DNA from: Limimaricola sp041580155
GTDB lineage: Bacteria; Pseudomonadota; Alphaproteobacteria; Rhodobacterales; Rhodobacteraceae
Direction: 5' to 3'
Length of the DNA stretch: 22,035 nt
NCBI GenBank assembly: GCA_041580155.1
Contig: JBFGEI010000017.1
Span: 1-22,035, forward strand
Shown piece after piece: positions 1 through 7,061 of the stretch. Both the position numbers and the translations under genes were made by a program. A model generated the notes under the pieces. The model had not been told where the DNA came from. It did no database searches and worked only from the letters and a program-made list of their open reading frames with translations. The stretch's first letter is position 1. Each line of letters starts with the position of its first letter.

Positions 1-167
1 AGAGCCTTGTCCAGCATCGGGACGGTCTGGGTGAGGTCCATGATGTGGATGCCGTTGCGGGCGCCGTAGATGTACTCGGACATCCGCGGGTTCCAGCGGG
101 CGGTCTGGTGACCGAAGTGCACGCCTGCTTCGAGCAGCTGACGCATGGAAAACTCGGGAAGAGCCAT
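1..167 (-). CDS. rpsB: 30S ribosomal protein S2, N-terminal part
   Basis: This is the first 55 codons of ribosomal protein S2, a small-subunit protein needed for late 30S assembly and for binding of S1. The translation starts MALPEFSMRQLLEAGVHFGH and continues with QTARWNPRM, YIYGARNGIHIMDL and the start of the next helix, which is the typical bacterial S2 N-terminus. The ATG at 167 is preceded by an A/G-rich stretch (GGAAAAAGG) followed by TTACCACC, giving a usable ribosome binding site. The gene runs off the left edge. In related bacteria tsf follows, but that lies outside the window. Nothing looks abnormal in the visible part. Confidence 0.95.
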   Translation of the reverse strand, partial: MALPEFSMRQLLEAGVHFGHQTARWNPRMSEYIYGARNGIHIMDLTQTVPMLDKA

Positions 168-292
168 GGTGGTAACCTTTTTCCGGTTTGGCCTCGGCGA
201 AGGATCAAGGAGCTGCGCTCCAACCGGTGGACCCTCGGGGATGTCTCTCCTCCGGGCCCGCCTTCGCCTGCGGGATTGATCGTGTCGCGTGC

Positions 293-319
293 CTTATATC
301 CAGCGGCGGGCGGGCGCAA
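293..319 (-). promoter_or_regulatory. Candidate sigma-70-type promoter for rpsB
   Basis: Read on the minus strand, TTGCGC (314-319) is followed after 15 bp by TATAAG (293-298). This is the only A/T-rich -10-like element between the HupE-like gene and rpsB. It would give a leader of about 120 nt. That leader contains a short perfect hairpin, GGAGC-GCA-GCTCC (209-221), and other GC-rich pairings. I do not recognise a named S2 autoregulatory leader. The spacer is short for a standard promoter, so the exact -35 is uncertain. Confidence 0.35.
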
Positions 320-360
320 GCCCCCTGCCCGATCCCGCCGGTTTTCTTGTACAATCCCGG

Positions 361-1500
361 TCAGAGCAGCGTCCGCTCGACCACCCACCAGGCGCCGACC
401 AGCGCGATCGCCGCCGAGGCCGGCACCGAGATCACCCGCCGATACCAGCCACGCCGCCAGGCCCAGCCGACCGCGACGAAGGCCAGCGCGATCACCGCGA
501 GCTGGCCCAGCTCGACGCCGATGTTGAAGCCGATCAGCGCCGGCACGAAGGCGCCCTCGGGCAGGCCGAACTGGCCCAGAACGCTGGCGAAGCCCAGCCC
601 GTGCAGCAGGCCGAAGCCGAACACGATCAGCGGCCGCCAGATCCCGAGCCGCGGCGCCAGGATGTTCTCGACCGCGACGAAGGTGATCGAGGCGGCGATC
701 AGCGGCTCGACCACCGAGGCCGGCACCGAGACATAGCCAAGCGCCGCCGCCGCCAGCGTCACGGTATGCGCCAGGGTGAAGGCCGAGACCTGCCACAACA
801 GCGGCCGCAGCCGCGCCGCCAGGAAAAACAGCCCCAGCACGAACAGGATATGGTCAAGCCCGAGCGGCAGGATGTGCTCGAAGCCGACCGGGATGTAGCG
901 CAAAAACGCCTCGAAGCCGCTGGCCTGATCGCCGCCCGACAGCTGGATCGGGTCGGACAGCGCACCGGCCTCGAGATAGCCGTCGTAGGGCTTCTCCACC
1001 CCGATCTGCCGCAGCACCAGCGTGCCGAAGCCGGCGTCCCAGCCGACCTGCACCTCGGTCGCGCCCTCGGGCAGCGTGACCGCGAAGCCAAGCTGGGCCG
1101 GCCGCGGCAGCGACAGCTCGTCCTGCTCGGGGACCTCGACATCGGTCAGCTCGGGCGCGATCGCCGTGCCGTCGACCAGGATGCTGATGCGCTGCGCCAT
1201 CTCGGGCCAGAAGTCGCGGAACCGCGCCTCCATCTCGGCTGGCGGCAGCGCCCGCAGGGTGTCGTAATCCTGCGCTTCCGGCGCGGTGTTGGTGTCGCTG
1301 ACCGCCGAAAGGTCGATGCCGGCGACGTAGCCCTCGAGCGGCGCCTTCACGGTGAATTCCAGCCGGTCGCCGTCCTGCTCCATGTCGGCGATCGCCGGCA
1401 GCACCTCATGCGCCACGGCGGCGCCGGCCAGTGCGACGACCAGACTTGACAGCAGCAGCGCAAACCGCACCTTCACCGCAGCCCCAAGGAGCCTTCTCAT
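361..1500 (-). CDS. HupE/UreJ-type membrane protein, putative metal transporter
   Basis: This is a 379-residue membrane protein of the HupE/UreJ_2 type, a family tied to nickel or cobalt uptake, though substrates are often untested. A signal peptide (residues 1-30, ending GAAVA) precedes a periplasmic domain of about 165 residues. A C-terminal block of about six membrane segments (roughly 203-375) carries the family motifs: EH and LGLDHILFVLGLF (H209, D216, H217), FTLAHT (H245), LLHGLGFA (H300) and FNIGVELGQ (E330). The His/Asp residues are the likely metal path. The ATG at 1500 overlaps the ATG of the divergent DUF4198 gene. GTG codons at residues 9 and 11 are alternative starts that would still leave a signal peptide. 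No strong Shine-Dalgarno precedes any of them. No hydrogenase or urease genes are visible, so the metal cannot be named. Confidence 0.85.
   Translation of the reverse strand: MRRLLGAAVKVRFALLLSSLVVALAGAAVAHEVLPAIADMEQDGDRLEFTVKAPLEGYVAGIDLSAVSDTNTAPEAQDYDTLRALPPAEMEARFRDFWPEMAQRISILVDGTAIAPELTDVEVPEQDELSLPRPAQLGFAVTLPEGATEVQVGWDAGFGTLVLRQIGVEKPYDGYLEAGALSDPIQLSGGDQASGFEAFLRYIPVGFEHILPLGLDHILFVLGLFFLAARLRPLLWQVSAFTLAHTVTLAAAALGYVSVPASVVEPLIAASITFVAVENILAPRLGIWRPLIVFGFGLLHGLGFASVLGQFGLPEGAFVPALIGFNIGVELGQLAVIALAFVAVGWAWRRGWYRRVISVPASAAIALVGAWWVVERTLL
1486..1491 (+). promoter_or_regulatory. Ribosome binding site that fixes the DUF4198 start
   Basis: AAGGAG lies 7 nt before the ATG at 1499. It selects this start over the in-frame upstream ATG at 1352, which would add about 49 residues of low-complexity antisense sequence before the signal peptide. 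The site lies within the first codons of the divergent HupE-like gene. Confidence 0.7.
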
Positions 1501-2299
1501 GCGTATCACCACTCTCTGCCTCGCCTTTTTCGCGCCGCCCGCGGCCGCGCATGAATTTTGGATCGAACCGCTGGAATGGCAGATCGGCGAGGACGATACG
1601 ATGCAAGCCCGGCTTGTCAACGGAGAGGACTTCGAGGGCATCGAATTTGCCTATCTGCCGCAGCGGTTTGGCCGCTTCGATATTTACGAGGGCGGAACCG
1701 CGATGCCGGTCGTCGGACGCACCGGCGACACCCCGGCGCTGCGCTTCAGGCCGGCGTCCGACGGGCTTGCCGTGGCCTCCTACGAATCGATCCCGCACAC
1801 CGTGACCTACGATGATTTCGAGGTCTTCGGATCCTTTGTCGAGCACAAGGATCTGGGCGACGTCCTGGCGCGGCACGCGGCGCGGGGCCTGCCCGAAACC
1901 GGCTTCGCCGAGGTGTTCAGCCGCTACGCCAAGACCCTGGTGAGCGTCGGCGACGGCGCCGGCGACGACCAGCGCACCGGGCTCGAGACCGAGATCGTGG
2001 TGCTCGACAACCCCTATGTCAGCGACCCCGCCGACGGCATCCGGGTGCAGGTCTTTTACGGCGACGCGCTGCGCACCGACACCCAGGTCGAGCTGTTCGA
2101 CCGCGGCCCCGACGGCGCGGTGGCGCTGACCCTGCACCGAACCGACGACGCGGGCATCGCCACCCTACCCGTCGCCGCCGGCCATGACTACCTGGTCAGC
2201 GCGGTGGTGCTGCGCGAGCCCGACGCCGCGCTCGCGGCCTCCTCCGGCGCGGTATGGGAATCGCTCTGGGCGTCGCTGACCTTCGCCGTGCCGGATTGA
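1499..2299 (+). CDS. DUF4198-type periplasmic protein
   Basis: This is a 266-residue exported protein. A short signal peptide (MRITTLCLAFFAPPAAA) is followed directly by HEFWIEP, the hallmark N-terminus of the DUF4198 family. The remainder is beta-rich: an early strand region with FDIYEGG, a middle segment with the HTVTYDDFEVFGSFVEHKDLG block, and a C-terminal Ig-like part (IRVQVFYGDALRTDTQVELF). DUF4198 proteins often occur near metal transporters and are annotated as nickel-uptake accessory proteins, mainly by context. The divergent HupE-like gene fits that. The predicted mature N-terminus begins with His, which could bind a metal. The start at 1499 is chosen for its AAGGAG. Its promoter must lie inside the HupE-like coding region. 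Confidence 0.8.
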   Translation: MRITTLCLAFFAPPAAAHEFWIEPLEWQIGEDDTMQARLVNGEDFEGIEFAYLPQRFGRFDIYEGGTAMPVVGRTGDTPALRFRPASDGLAVASYESIPHTVTYDDFEVFGSFVEHKDLGDVLARHAARGLPETGFAEVFSRYAKTLVSVGDGAGDDQRTGLETEIVVLDNPYVSDPADGIRVQVFYGDALRTDTQVELFDRGPDGAVALTLHRTDDAGIATLPVAAGHDYLVSAVVLREPDAALAASSGAVWESLWASLTFAVPD

Positions 2300-2331
2300 C
2301 CCGCGCCCGGGGCTGCGCCAAACCCCGGGTC

Positions 2332-3231
2332 ATGATGACGACTGACAAACCAGACATACTTTGCATCGGCTCCGTCCTGTGGGACGTGATCGGCCGCACC
2401 GCGTCGCACATGCGCGTCGGCTCCGACGTGCCCGGACGCATCACCCGGCTGCCCGGCGGCGTCGCGATGAACATCGCGATGACGCTGGTGCGGTTCGGCA
2501 TGCGGCCGACGCTGCTGACGGCGCTTGGCCGCGACGCCGAGGGCGACGAACTGATCGCCGAGGCCGCCCGGATGGGCATGGACACCGCGCATATCTACCG
2601 CTCGGACGACCTGCCGACCGACGTCTACATGGCGATCGAGGGCGCGAACGGGCTGATCGCGGCGGTCGCCGACGCGCATTCGCTCGAGACCGCCGGGGCC
2701 AAGATCCTGCGGCCGCTCGAGAACGGCGCGCTCGGGATTGACGGCGCGCCCTGGGACGGGCTGGTGGCGCTCGACGGCAACCTGACGACCGAGCTGCTGG
2801 CCGACATTGCCCATTCGCCGCTGTTCGCGCGCGCCGATCTGCGGGTCGCGCCCGCCTCGCCCGGCAAGGCCGAACGGCTGCTGGCGCTGATGGGCCACCC
2901 GACCGCGACGCTCTACGTCAATCTCGAAGAGGCCGGCATCCTGTGCCACGCCGAATTCGACAGCTCGGATGCGGCGGCGCGGGCGCTGGTGGCGCGCGGC
3001 GCGCACCGGGCGCTGGTCACCAACGGCGGCCGGCCGGCGACGCTGGCGACCGCGAGTGACTGCCTGACCCGCACCCCGCCCGAAGTTCTGGTGACCCGGG
3101 TCACCGGCGCCGGCGATACCTTCATGGCGGCGCATGTCGCCTCCGAGGCCGTGGGCATGACGCCCGACGCGGCGCTGAAGCGCGCGCTGACCGCCGCGGC
3201 CACCTATGTTTCCGGAGATAACCCGCTGTGA
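2332..3231 (+). CDS. psuK: PfkB-family sugar kinase, probable pseudouridine kinase
   Basis: This is a 299-residue ribokinase-like (PfkB) kinase. The N-terminal strand ILCIGSVLWDVIGR, the substrate-side GGVAMNIAMTLVRFG (about residues 42-56) and the ATP-site signature VTGAGDTFMAAH are all present, with the catalytic base expected at D262. PfkB kinases use many nucleosides and sugars. The assignment to pseudouridine rests on the next gene, a clear pseudouridine-5'-phosphate glycosidase that overlaps this one by 4 bp. The kinase would make pseudouridine 5'-phosphate, which the glycosidase then splits. The start could be either ATG of the ATG-ATG pair at 2332 or 2335. The upstream in-frame ATG at 2254 lies inside the DUF4198 gene and is unlikely. 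It begins 32 bp after that gene. Confidence 0.82.
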   Translation: MMTTDKPDILCIGSVLWDVIGRTASHMRVGSDVPGRITRLPGGVAMNIAMTLVRFGMRPTLLTALGRDAEGDELIAEAARMGMDTAHIYRSDDLPTDVYMAIEGANGLIAAVADAHSLETAGAKILRPLENGALGIDGAPWDGLVALDGNLTTELLADIAHSPLFARADLRVAPASPGKAERLLALMGHPTATLYVNLEEAGILCHAEFDSSDAAARALVARGAHRALVTNGGRPATLATASDCLTRTPPEVLVTRVTGAGDTFMAAHVASEAVGMTPDAALKRALTAAATYVSGDNPL

Positions 3232-4142
3232 TCGATATCGAATATTCCCCCGAGGTCGCGAAGGCACGCGCCGAGGGCGCCGCCATCGTCGCGCTGGAAA
3301 GCACGATCATCACCCACGGCATGCCGTTCCCGCAGAACGTCGAGACGGCGCGGCGGGTCGAAGCCGAGATCCGTGCCCACGGCGCGGTGCCGGCGACGAT
3401 CGCGGTGCTGGGCGGCCGGCTGCACGTCGGGCTGACCGATACGCAGCTTGACCAGCTGGGCCAGGCCAGGCAGGTCGCCAAGCTGTCGCGCGCCGACTTC
3501 GCCGCCTGCCTGGCGCGCGGCGGTGACGGCGCCACGACGGTGGCGGCGACGATGATCGCGGCGCATCTGGCCGGGATCGAGGTCTTTGCCACCGGCGGCA
3601 TCGGCGGTGTGCACCGCGGTGCCGAACTCAGCTTCGATATCTCGGCCGACCTGCACGAGCTGGCGCAGACCCCGGTGACCGTGGTCGCGGCCGGCGCCAA
3701 GGCGATCCTCGACCTGAAGAAGACCTACGAGGTGCTGGAAACCCTCGGCGTGCCGGTCATCGCCTTTCGCCAGGACAGCCTGCCGGCGTTCTGGTCGGCC
3801 AGCTCGGAAATGCCGGCGCCGCTGCGGATGGACAGCGCTGCCGAGATCGCCGCGGCGCAACGGATGCGCGGCGCGCTGGGGCTGCGCGGCGGCCAGCTGG
3901 TCGCCAACCCGATCCCGGCCGACTCCGAGATCCCGGCCGATGTGCTGGCCCCGGTGATCGACCGGGCGCTGGCCGAGGCCGAGGCGCAGGGCATCGCCGC
4001 CAAGTCGGTGACGCCGTTCCTGCTTGATCGGATCTACGTGCTGACCGAGGGCCGGTCGCTGGCCGCGAACATCGCGCTGGTGCTCAACAATGCGCGTCTG
4101 GCGGCGCGGATCGCCGCAGAGCTGGTTGCCAGGCCGGCCTGA
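3228..4142 (+). CDS. psuG: Pseudouridine-5'-phosphate glycosidase
   Basis: This 304-residue protein spans the full length of the PsuG family. It cleaves the C-C glycosidic bond of pseudouridine 5'-phosphate to uracil and ribose 5-phosphate, a Mn-dependent reaction running through a lysine Schiff base. The conserved blocks are ALESTIITHGMPFPQN (E24), QVAKLSRADFA (K85), FATGGIGGVHRG, FDISADL (D141) and AAGAKAILD (K158). These sit seven or eight residues before the E. coli residues I recall as catalytic (E31, K93, D149, K166), so the register is consistent. The start is GTG at 3228, overlapping the kinase stop as GTGA, with GGAG ten bases upstream. No pseudouridine or nucleoside transporter is seen beside the pair. 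Confidence 0.93.
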   Translation: MIDIEYSPEVAKARAEGAAIVALESTIITHGMPFPQNVETARRVEAEIRAHGAVPATIAVLGGRLHVGLTDTQLDQLGQARQVAKLSRADFAACLARGGDGATTVAATMIAAHLAGIEVFATGGIGGVHRGAELSFDISADLHELAQTPVTVVAAGAKAILDLKKTYEVLETLGVPVIAFRQDSLPAFWSASSEMPAPLRMDSAAEIAAAQRMRGALGLRGGQLVANPIPADSEIPADVLAPVIDRALAEAEAQGIAAKSVTPFLLDRIYVLTEGRSLAANIALVLNNARLAARIAAELVARPA

Positions 4143-4242
4143 CGCGTGCCCGGCGCCACGCGCCCCGGCAACGCCATTGCCGTAGCGGCCTCGGCCCCTT
4201 AGATAGGCGGTATCCCGCGCGTTCCTTGCGCCTTGACATGAC

Positions 4243-4956
4243 GTGAGCCGCCCAGTGACCCCGCCGCCGCTGCTGATCGAACCGCCGAAGCGCCGCCATC
4301 TCTTCGGCATGCTGCGCAACAATTTCCTTGCCGGCGTGGTGGTGATCGCGCCGATCGCGCTGACCGTCTGGCTGATCTGGTCGGTGGTCGGCTGGATCGA
4401 CGGCTGGGTGCTGCCCTTCGTGCCGGACCGGTTCAACCCCGAGCAATACATCGGCATCAACCTGCGCGGCGTCGGGGTGATCTTCTTTCTGATCTTCACC
4501 TTCCTCGTCGGGTCGGTGGCCAAGGGCATGGTCGGCCGCAGCTTCCTGCGGATCGGCGAAAGCATGGTCAACCGGATGCCGGTGGTGCGCTCGATCTACA
4601 AGGGCGCCAAGCAGATCGCCGAAACCGTGTTCGCGCAGACCGACACCAGCTTCGAGAAGGCCTGCCTGGTCGAATACCCGCGCCCCGGCCTCTGGGCGAT
4701 CGCCTTCATCTCGACCAGCGCCAAGGGCGAGGTGGCGCGCCGGCTGCCGGCGCATGGCGACATCGTCACCGTGTTCCTGCCGACCACGCCGAACCCGACC
4801 TCGGGCTTCCTGCTGTTCCTGCCGAAAAGCGAGATCGTCGAACTCGACATGTCGGTCGAGGACGCCGCCAAGCTGGTGATCTCGGCCGGGCTGGTGTCGC
4901 CGCCGGACCGCAAGGCGCCGCCCGCCGTGGTCAGCGCCACCGGCACCCGGCCCTAG
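4243..4956 (+). CDS. DUF502 family inner-membrane protein
   Basis: This is a 237-residue membrane protein. After a basic N-terminus (PPKRRHLFGMLRNN) come two membrane segments (about 28-50 and 74-93). A soluble C-terminal domain follows with the DUF502 signature RMPVVRSIYKGAKQI (111-125) and PTTPNPTSGFLLFLP. The function of the family is unknown. The start is GTG at 4243; a second GTG four codons later is possible. The ATG at 4238 hits a stop at once. The 100 bp before it contain a weak 6-bp hairpin just after psuG and no convincing promoter. The gene converges on the patatin-like gene with an 8-bp gap. Confidence 0.85.
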   Translation: MSRPVTPPPLLIEPPKRRHLFGMLRNNFLAGVVVIAPIALTVWLIWSVVGWIDGWVLPFVPDRFNPEQYIGINLRGVGVIFFLIFTFLVGSVAKGMVGRSFLRIGESMVNRMPVVRSIYKGAKQIAETVFAQTDTSFEKACLVEYPRPGLWAIAFISTSAKGEVARRLPAHGDIVTVFLPTTPNPTSGFLLFLPKSEIVELDMSVEDAAKLVISAGLVSPPDRKAPPAVVSATGTRP

Positions 4957-4961
4957 GCCGG
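4947..4961. terminator. Candidate bidirectional hairpin at a convergent junction
   Basis: CCGGCC-CTA-GGCCGG forms a perfect 6-bp stem. It spans the TAG stop of the DUF502 gene and ends 4 bp before the stop of the convergent patatin-like gene. There is no T-tract on either side, so termination activity is an inference from position. Confidence 0.35.
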
Positions 4962-4964
4962 CGA

Positions 4965-5999
4965 TCAGCTGAACATCTGCACCAGGTCGACGCTGCAGCG
5001 CTTGCCGATGTCGGCCTTGTGGTCGCGCAGGAAGGCGTCGGTCGCGGCATGGCCGGCGGCGCGCAGCCGCGCCAGGATCACCGGCGCCGGGATCGTCTTG
5101 GTCGCCACGTTCAGATCATTCATCAGCGCGTCGTCGCTGACCATGTGCACCAGCACGTCCTTCATCGTGCCCTCGGGCAGCTGGTGCGCCGCCAGCAGCC
5201 GCTGCACGAAATGAACAGACCGCAGCTCGCGCAGCAGCGAGCTGTTGAAGCTGATCTCGTTGATCCGGTTCTGGATTGCGAGGCTGTCGCGCGGCAGCTC
5301 GTCGCGGTACAGCGGGTTGATGTTGACGATCACGACATCGCGCGGCAAGTCCTTGCGATATAGAGGGAAAAGCGCCGGATTCCCGGTGTATCCGCCGTCC
5401 CAATAGGCCTCGAGCCGCCCGGTCACCGGGTCCTCGATCTCGATCGCCTGGAACAGCGTCGGCAGGCAGGCCGAGGCGAGGATCGACTGCCGGTCCAGCC
5501 CGTCGCCCGAAAAGATCCGGATCTTGCCGGAGCGGACGTTGGTGGCGCAGACGAACAACTCGGGCCCGTCCGGGCCGCGCACCGCCTCGAAATCGATCTC
5601 CTGCAGGATCCGCTCCAGCGGGTTGCGCAGGCTCGCGCCGTAGACATAGGGCGACAGCAGCCGCGTCGTCATGTCGAAGGCGGCGAATGCCGGCGACGAC
5701 TCGATCGCCTCGGCCAGCGCCGGCGCGGTCGGCGCCAGCGCCGAGATCCAGTCCGACCAGCGCGCATCGGTCACCGCGCCGATCCGGCCCCAGAGCCAGG
5801 CCAGGTTGTCGCGCGCACCAGCGCGGCCACCCTTGGCCATGCCGGCCTTGAGTACCGCCGCGTTCAGCGCTCCCGCCGAGGTGCCCGAGATCGCCGCGAT
5901 CTCGATGTCGTCCTCCTCGAGCAGCCGGTCGAGCGCGCCCCAGGTAAAGGCGCCATGCGCGCCACCGCCTTGCAGCGCGAGGTTGATGCGATGGGTCAT
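4965..5999 (-). CDS. Patatin-like phospholipase family protein
   Basis: This 344-residue cytosolic hydrolase carries the patatin Ser-Asp dyad. The oxyanion loop is LQGGGAHGAFTWG (residues 9-21), the nucleophile elbow is GTSAG (S41), and the second catalytic residue is D201 in YWDGGYTGNP. No signal peptide is seen. Patatin-like enzymes act on phospholipids, other acyl esters and sometimes polyhydroxyalkanoates. The gene begins 9 bp after bdhA ends, with AGGCGG in the gap, so the two are almost certainly one operon. That context suggests a role in hydroxybutyrate or polyhydroxybutyrate turnover, although membrane lipid hydrolysis is an equally valid reading. All dyad residues are intact. Confidence 0.88.
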   Translation of the reverse strand: MTHRINLALQGGGAHGAFTWGALDRLLEEDDIEIAAISGTSAGALNAAVLKAGMAKGGRAGARDNLAWLWGRIGAVTDARWSDWISALAPTAPALAEAIESSPAFAAFDMTTRLLSPYVYGASLRNPLERILQEIDFEAVRGPDGPELFVCATNVRSGKIRIFSGDGLDRQSILASACLPTLFQAIEIEDPVTGRLEAYWDGGYTGNPALFPLYRKDLPRDVVIVNINPLYRDELPRDSLAIQNRINEISFNSSLLRELRSVHFVQRLLAAHQLPEGTMKDVLVHMVSDDALMNDLNVATKTIPAPVILARLRAAGHAATDAFLRDHKADIGKRCSVDLVQMFS

Positions 6000-6008
6000 C
6001 TGCGCCGC

Positions 6009-6782
6009 CTAAAGCGCGGTCCAGCCGCCGTCGATGCTGATCGTGGTGCCGGTGATCTGCGCCGCTGCGTCCGAACAGAGAAAGACCGTGGTGCCGCCGA
6101 CCTGTTCGGTGGTGGCGAATTCCTTCGACGGTTGCCGGTCAAGCATCACTTCGCGGATCACCGTCTCGCGGTCCATGCCGCGCGCCTTCATGGTGTCGGG
6201 AATCTGCGCCTCGACCAGCGGCGTCAGCACGTAGCCCGGGCAGATCGCGTTGGCGGTGATCGGCTCGCGCGCGGTCTCGAGAGCCACCACCTTGGTGAAG
6301 CCGACGATGCCGTGCTTGGCCGCGACGTAGGCCGACTTGAACGGCGACGCGGTCAGGCCGTGCGCCGAGGCGACGTTGACCACCCGGCCCCAGCCGGCCT
6401 TGCGCATCATCGGCAAAGCGACGGCGCAGGTGTGGAACGCCGAGGTCATGTTGATCGCGATGATCGCGTCCCACTTGGCGGTCGGAAACTCGTCGATCGG
6501 GGCGACGTGCTGGATCCCGGCGTTGTTCACCAGGATGTCGCAGCGGCCGACGGTTTCGACCAGCCCACGCGCCGCCTCGCCCTGCGACAGATCGGCCGCG
6601 ACGTAGCGCACCGAGACGCCGAATTCATCGGCAAGATCCCGCGCAAGCGCGTGGTCCTCGTCGCGATCGGTGAAGGAGTTGAGGGTGATGTCGGCCCCGG
6701 CACGGGCCAGCTCGCGGGCGATTCCCAGCCCGATACCGGAATTCGATCCGGTGACAATCGCCATCTTGCCGTCAAGTTTCAT
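6009..6782 (-). CDS. bdhA: 3-hydroxybutyrate dehydrogenase (SDR family)
   Basis: This is a 257-residue classical short-chain dehydrogenase that interconverts 3-hydroxybutyrate and acetoacetate with NAD, a step in breakdown of polyhydroxybutyrate. The sequence shows the cofactor loop TGSNSGIG (11-18), NNAG (86-89), the structural N111, and catalytic S139, Y152 and K156 in SAYVAAKHG. The segment IQHVAPIDEFP after NNAG and the C-terminal GGWTAL are typical of 3-hydroxybutyrate dehydrogenases rather than acetoacetyl-CoA reductases. The start is the ATG at 6782 with GAGGA upstream. It is the first gene of a two-gene operon with the patatin-like hydrolase. A candidate sRNA terminator stands 160 bp upstream on the same strand, so it needs its own promoter or readthrough from that transcript. 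Confidence 0.9.
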   Translation of the reverse strand: MKLDGKMAIVTGSNSGIGLGIARELARAGADITLNSFTDRDEDHALARDLADEFGVSVRYVAADLSQGEAARGLVETVGRCDILVNNAGIQHVAPIDEFPTAKWDAIIAINMTSAFHTCAVALPMMRKAGWGRVVNVASAHGLTASPFKSAYVAAKHGIVGFTKVVALETAREPITANAICPGYVLTPLVEAQIPDTMKARGMDRETVIREVMLDRQPSKEFATTEQVGGTTVFLCSDAAAQITGTTISIDGGWTAL

Positions 6783-6941
6783 GGTCGTGGTCCTCGTGCT
6801 GAAGCTCGCCGCCGACTGTGCCGCGCCGCGGCGCAAAAGCGAAGAGAATTCTATGAAAACCTTGCGAAACTAAGGGGCTGTCGAATCTTCATGCAGCGCC
6901 TTCAGGGCCATGGGCGCCGGGTTCGCGCCACAGCCCGGACC

Positions 6942-6970
6942 AAAAAAAACGCCCGCACGAGGCGGGCGTT
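6942..6970 (-). terminator. Rho-independent terminator of the candidate sRNA
   Basis: AACGCCCGC (6948-6956) and GCGGGCGTT (6962-6970) form a perfect 9-bp stem around a 5-nt loop. On the minus strand the stem is followed by eight T residues (plus-strand A run 6942-6949). It points toward bdhA, whose start is 160 bp further on. No protein gene ends before it, which is why a small RNA is proposed. Confidence 0.8.
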
Positions 6971-7023
6971 GAGTTATTGAGGCAGGTTTCATACAGGCAA
7001 GAAACCTATCGAGCAGTAACTCT
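6942..7023 (-). ncRNA. Candidate small regulatory RNA, about 75-80 nt
   Basis: No protein gene fits here, yet the minus strand has a complete transcription unit. A good promoter (7024-7052) predicts a start near 7016-7020. It is followed by a perfect 7-bp hairpin, AGGTTTC/GAAACCT, with a 10-nt loop (6984-7007). Next come a short single-stranded linker, a perfect 9-bp GC-rich terminator stem (6948-6970) and eight U residues (6949-6942). A further inverted repeat, 7014-7022 against 6971-6979 with 8 of 9 matches, encloses the first hairpin. Its outer bases may lie just before the transcription start. This architecture matches Hfq-type trans-acting sRNAs. It could instead be an attenuated leader of bdhA. 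I do not recognise a named family. Confidence 0.6.
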
Positions 7024-7052
7024 CTTATAAGCCTTTCCCCGCCGTCCTCCAA
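7024..7052 (-). promoter_or_regulatory. Promoter of the candidate sRNA
   Basis: On the minus strand TTGGAG (7047-7052) and TATAAG (7024-7029) are separated by exactly 17 bp. The -10 matches the sigma-70 consensus at five of six bases. It points left, away from the peptide-binding-protein gene, and ends just before the hairpin-terminator unit. Confidence 0.55.
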
Positions 7053-7061
7053 GCTAAAAGT

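Noticed and set aside
4233..4238. TTGACA just before the DUF502 gene
   Set aside because: Used as a -35 it would start transcription inside the coding region; the match looks fortuitous.
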